Part shown: positions 61,989 through 64,000 of the stretch, in pieces
How positions within the stretch are numbered: position 1 is the first letter of the stretch
Layout of the letters: every line of letters begins with the position of its first letter
From: Xanthomonas sp. SI
GTDB taxonomy: Bacteria > Pseudomonadota > Gammaproteobacteria > Xanthomonadales > Xanthomonadaceae
Assembly (NCBI RefSeq): GCF_014236855.1
Contig: NZ_CP051261.1
Location: 2,418,001-2,482,000 of the forward strand
Length of the DNA stretch: 64,000 nt
Direction of reading: 5' to 3'
The notes under the pieces: generated by a model
Seen by the model: the letters and a program-made list of their open reading frames with translations, nothing else
The model's database searches: none
What the model was told of the DNA's origin: nothing
Made by a program: the position numbers and the translations under genes

Positions 61989-64000
61989 TCAGAATCTGTA
62001 GTTCAGCGACAGCGAGGTGTTACGCGGCGCGCCGTAGTAGCCCTGTGCCCAGTACAGGCTGTTGATGTACTTGCGGTCGGTGACGTTGTAGACGTTGAGC
62101 GTGGCGCTGAATTGCGGGGTGAAGTCGTAGTGCGCCATCAGCCCGAGCAGCGCATAGCTGCCCTGGCGGGTGAAGATCTCGTTGCCGCTGGTGTCCAGCG
62201 CCTGTTGGTCGCGGTAGATATCGCCCTGCCAGGTCAGCGTCGCGCCCAGTTTCAGCGCCTCCCACTGTGGAACGGTGTAGGTGGTGGCGAGCTTGAAGCT
62301 GCGACGCGGTACGTAGGTGCGCACGTTGCGGCCCGCATCGTCCTTGAGGCTCAGCTGGGTGTAGCCGGCGTTGAGCTGCCAGTGGTCGCCGAGCCGGCCG
62401 GCGAGGTCGAACTCGTAACCGGTGGAGGTCGCGTCCACCGCCTTGTAGGTCTGCACGTTGCCGATGTAGAGGTTGGTTTCGGCGGTGTTGTCCTGCTTGG
62501 CGCGGAACAGCGCGAACGAGGCGTTGACCCGCTGCTGCAGCCACTGGCCCTTGATGCCCAGTTCGGCGTTGCTGCCGGTGATCGGGTCCAGCACCTGCAG
62601 GTTGCGGTCCAGCTCGGTCTGCGGATTGAAGATCTCCGCATAGCTGGCGTACAGCGCGTAGTTCGGGTCGAAGTTGTAGACCGCGCCGACGAACGGGGTG
62701 GTCTTGCTGTCGTCGTAGACGTGCTGCACGCCGTAGTTCTGGCCGCGGCTCTCGATCCGGGTGTGGTTGACGCCGGTGATCAGCTTCAGCGCGTCGCTCA
62801 GGTTCCAGCGCGCGGTGGCGTAGGCGCTGCGGCGGGTGATGTCGAAGTCGGCGCTGTCGGAATAGGCGTCGAAGCTCGGCTTGGGATAGTCGCCGTTCCA
62901 GCCTTCCAGCGCCGGCAGCGCGGTGCCGATGTCGTTGCCGTACCACGACAGCTGATCGGCCTGCACGCGGCCCCATTTCACGCCGACGACCAGCTCGTGT
63001 GTACGGCCGCCGAGCGCGAACGGGCCGCTCGCGTAGACGTCGGCGTACTTCTGCGTCTCTTCGCTGCCGTACTGCGACGGGTAGGCGTACAAGCCCAGGC
63101 CGGTGCCGCGCTCCGGGGTGCCATAGACGTAGAACAGCTGGCTGTCGTTGTCGAGCTTGCGGTAGTTCAATGCGGCCTTGAGCTGCCAGTCCGCGCCCAG
63201 CGCCTGCTGCAGTTCCACGAACGCGCGTTTGTCCTGCGTGGTCCAGTACGACCAGTCGGCCGAAGTGCTGGTGGAGCGGGCGTAGTCGGTGGCGCTGCCG
63301 TCGCTGTAGAACAGCGGCAGCGCGCCCCACATGCCGCCGGTTGAATCGTTCTTCTGGTAGCTGGCGCCCACGCTGAGGCGGGTGCTGTCGCCGAGGTCGG
63401 CTTCGACGATGCCGTAGAAGCTCTGCTTCTTCAGCGCATAGCGGTCCAGGTAGCTGTCGCCGTCCTGGCCGACGGCGACGAAGCGCCCGCGCACGCTGCC
63501 GCTGGCGTTGAGGCGGCTGGACAGGTCGGCGTCGACGCGGCGCGTGTCCCAGCTGCCCACGGTCACGCCGGCGCTGGCCTGCAGTTCGTCGGTGGGGCGC
63601 TTGCGCACGAAGTCGATCGTCGCCGACGGGTTGCCGGTCGAGGACAGCAGGCCGTTGGCGCCGCGCAGCACCTCCACGCGCTCGTACATCGCCGTATCCA
63701 GGTCGCCTTCGGCGCCGCCGTTGGTGAACGGCAGGCCCAGTCCGTCGACCTGGAAATTGAGGATGTCGAAGCCGCGCGCGGTGTAGTAGGTGCGGTCGGT
63801 CTCGATCTTCTCGACGTTGACCCCAGTGGCCAGCGCGAGCACCGCATTGGCGCTGTCCAGGCCGAAATCGTCCATCTGCTCGCGGCTGATCGTGCTCACC
63901 GACTGCGGCGTTTCCAGCGGGCTCAGCAGCAGGCCGGTGCCGGTCGCGCTGGCCGGCGCGGTGTAGCCGTCGGCACGCTGCGCGACCACGTCGAGCTTGT
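61989..64000 (-). CDS. TonB-dependent siderophore-type receptor (5' end outside window)
   Basis: The last 670 or so residues of an outer-membrane receptor; the start codon and signal peptide lie beyond the window edge. The plug domain begins near the visible N-terminus (SPLETPQSVSTISREQMDD, then TDRTYYTARGFDI and YERVEVLRGANGLLSSTG NPSAT) and the barrel ends in YNVTDRKYINSLYW and LNYRF. The plug pattern matches FhuE/FpvA-type ferric siderophore receptors rather than the Oar-like receptors at 23.7-30.0 kb. The ligand is unknown. ExbBD upstream could energise it. Confidence 0.9.
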   Translation of the reverse strand, partial: KLDVVAQRADGYTAPASATGTGLLLSPLETPQSVSTISREQMDDFGLDSANAVLALATGVNVEKIETDRTYYTARGFDILNFQVDGLGLPFTNGGAEGDLDTAMYERVEVLRGANGLLSSTGNPSATIDFVRKRPTDELQASAGVTVGSWDTRRVDADLSSRLNASGSVRGRFVAVGQDGDSYLDRYALKKQSFYGIVEADLGDSTRLSVGASYQKNDSTGGMWGALPLFYSDGSATDYARSTSTSADWSYWTTQDKRAFVELQQALGADWQLKAALNYRKLDNDSQLFYVYGTPERGTGLGLYAYPSQYGSEETQKYADVYASGPFALGGRTHELVVGVKWGRVQADQLSWYGNDIGTALPALEGWNGDYPKPSFDAYSDSADFDITRRSAYATARWNLSDALKLITGVNHTRIESRGQNYGVQHVYDDSKTTPFVGAVYNFDPNYALYASYAEIFNPQTELDRNLQVLDPITGSNAELGIKGQWLQQRVNASFALFRAKQDNTAETNLYIGNVQTYKAVDATSTGYEFDLAGRLGDHWQLNAGYTQLSLKDDAGRNVRTYVPRRSFKLATTYTVPQWEALKLGATLTWQGDIYRDQQALDTSGNEIFTRQGSYALLGLMAHYDFTPQFSATLNVYNVTDRKYINSLYWAQGYYGAPRNTSLSLNYRF

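Overview
The window is about 64 kb of very GC-rich DNA, densely coded and with many stop/start overlaps of the ATGA or GTGA type. Gene content and order point to Xanthomonadaceae, most likely Xanthomonas or a close relative: paired Oar-like TonB-dependent receptors beside a LacI regulator, an Entner-Doudoroff operon zwf-glk-pgl-edd-eda, comEC-exbB-exbD-msbA-lpxK, a complete ccm operon, and intergenic arrays of GGGATTCGGGATT-type and GTAGGAGCGGCTTCAGCC-type repeats. No rRNA, tRNA, CRISPR array, transposase or prophage gene was seen; this looks like core chromosome. Genus assignment is inference.

Layout. 0.2-3.8 kb: cydDC (thiol export for cytochrome bd assembly). 3.9-5.7 kb: a cold-shock/DUF1294 membrane protein and a MetX-family acyltransferase. 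5.8-12.9 kb: ccmABCDE-ccmF-dsbE-ccmH-ccmI, transcribed leftwards, for cytochrome c maturation. 13.1-15.2 kb: a glutamine/methionine-type aminotransferase followed by an omega-amidase. 15.3-17.4 kb: three exported proteins of unknown function. 17.8-21.4 kb: scpA-scpB-rluB (leftwards) with long low-complexity tails. 21.8-22.4 kb: yciI-bolA.

22.6-38.2 kb is a carbohydrate acquisition locus: LacI regulator, two tandem paralogous TonB-dependent receptors, a GH144-like (endo-beta-1,2-glucanase family) lipoprotein, a binding-protein lipoprotein with two permeases, and a 1052-residue multidomain glycosidase. The transporter has no ATPase of its own. 38.3-44.3 kb is zwf-glk-pgl-edd-eda, and the likely ATPase (MalK/UgpC type) is divergent from zwf at 44.7 kb. 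A palindrome TGWAANCGNTTWCA occurs upstream of lacI, upstream of the GH144-ABC operon, and between zwf and the ATPase gene. This predicts one LacI regulon joining import, hydrolysis and glucose catabolism.

45.9-53.3 kb: ygfZ, a small DUF1674/SdhAF4-like gene, sdhCDAB, sdhE, a ygfX-like gene, and a Lol permease with LolD. 53.8-57.7 kb: an SDR of the PRISE type and comEC. 57.6-61.5 kb: exbB-exbD-msbA-lpxK. 62.0-64.0 kb: a TonB-dependent siderophore-type receptor cut by the window edge. Respiration (cydDC, ccm, sdh with assembly factors) and TonB-dependent uptake (receptors plus exbBD) are the two themes.
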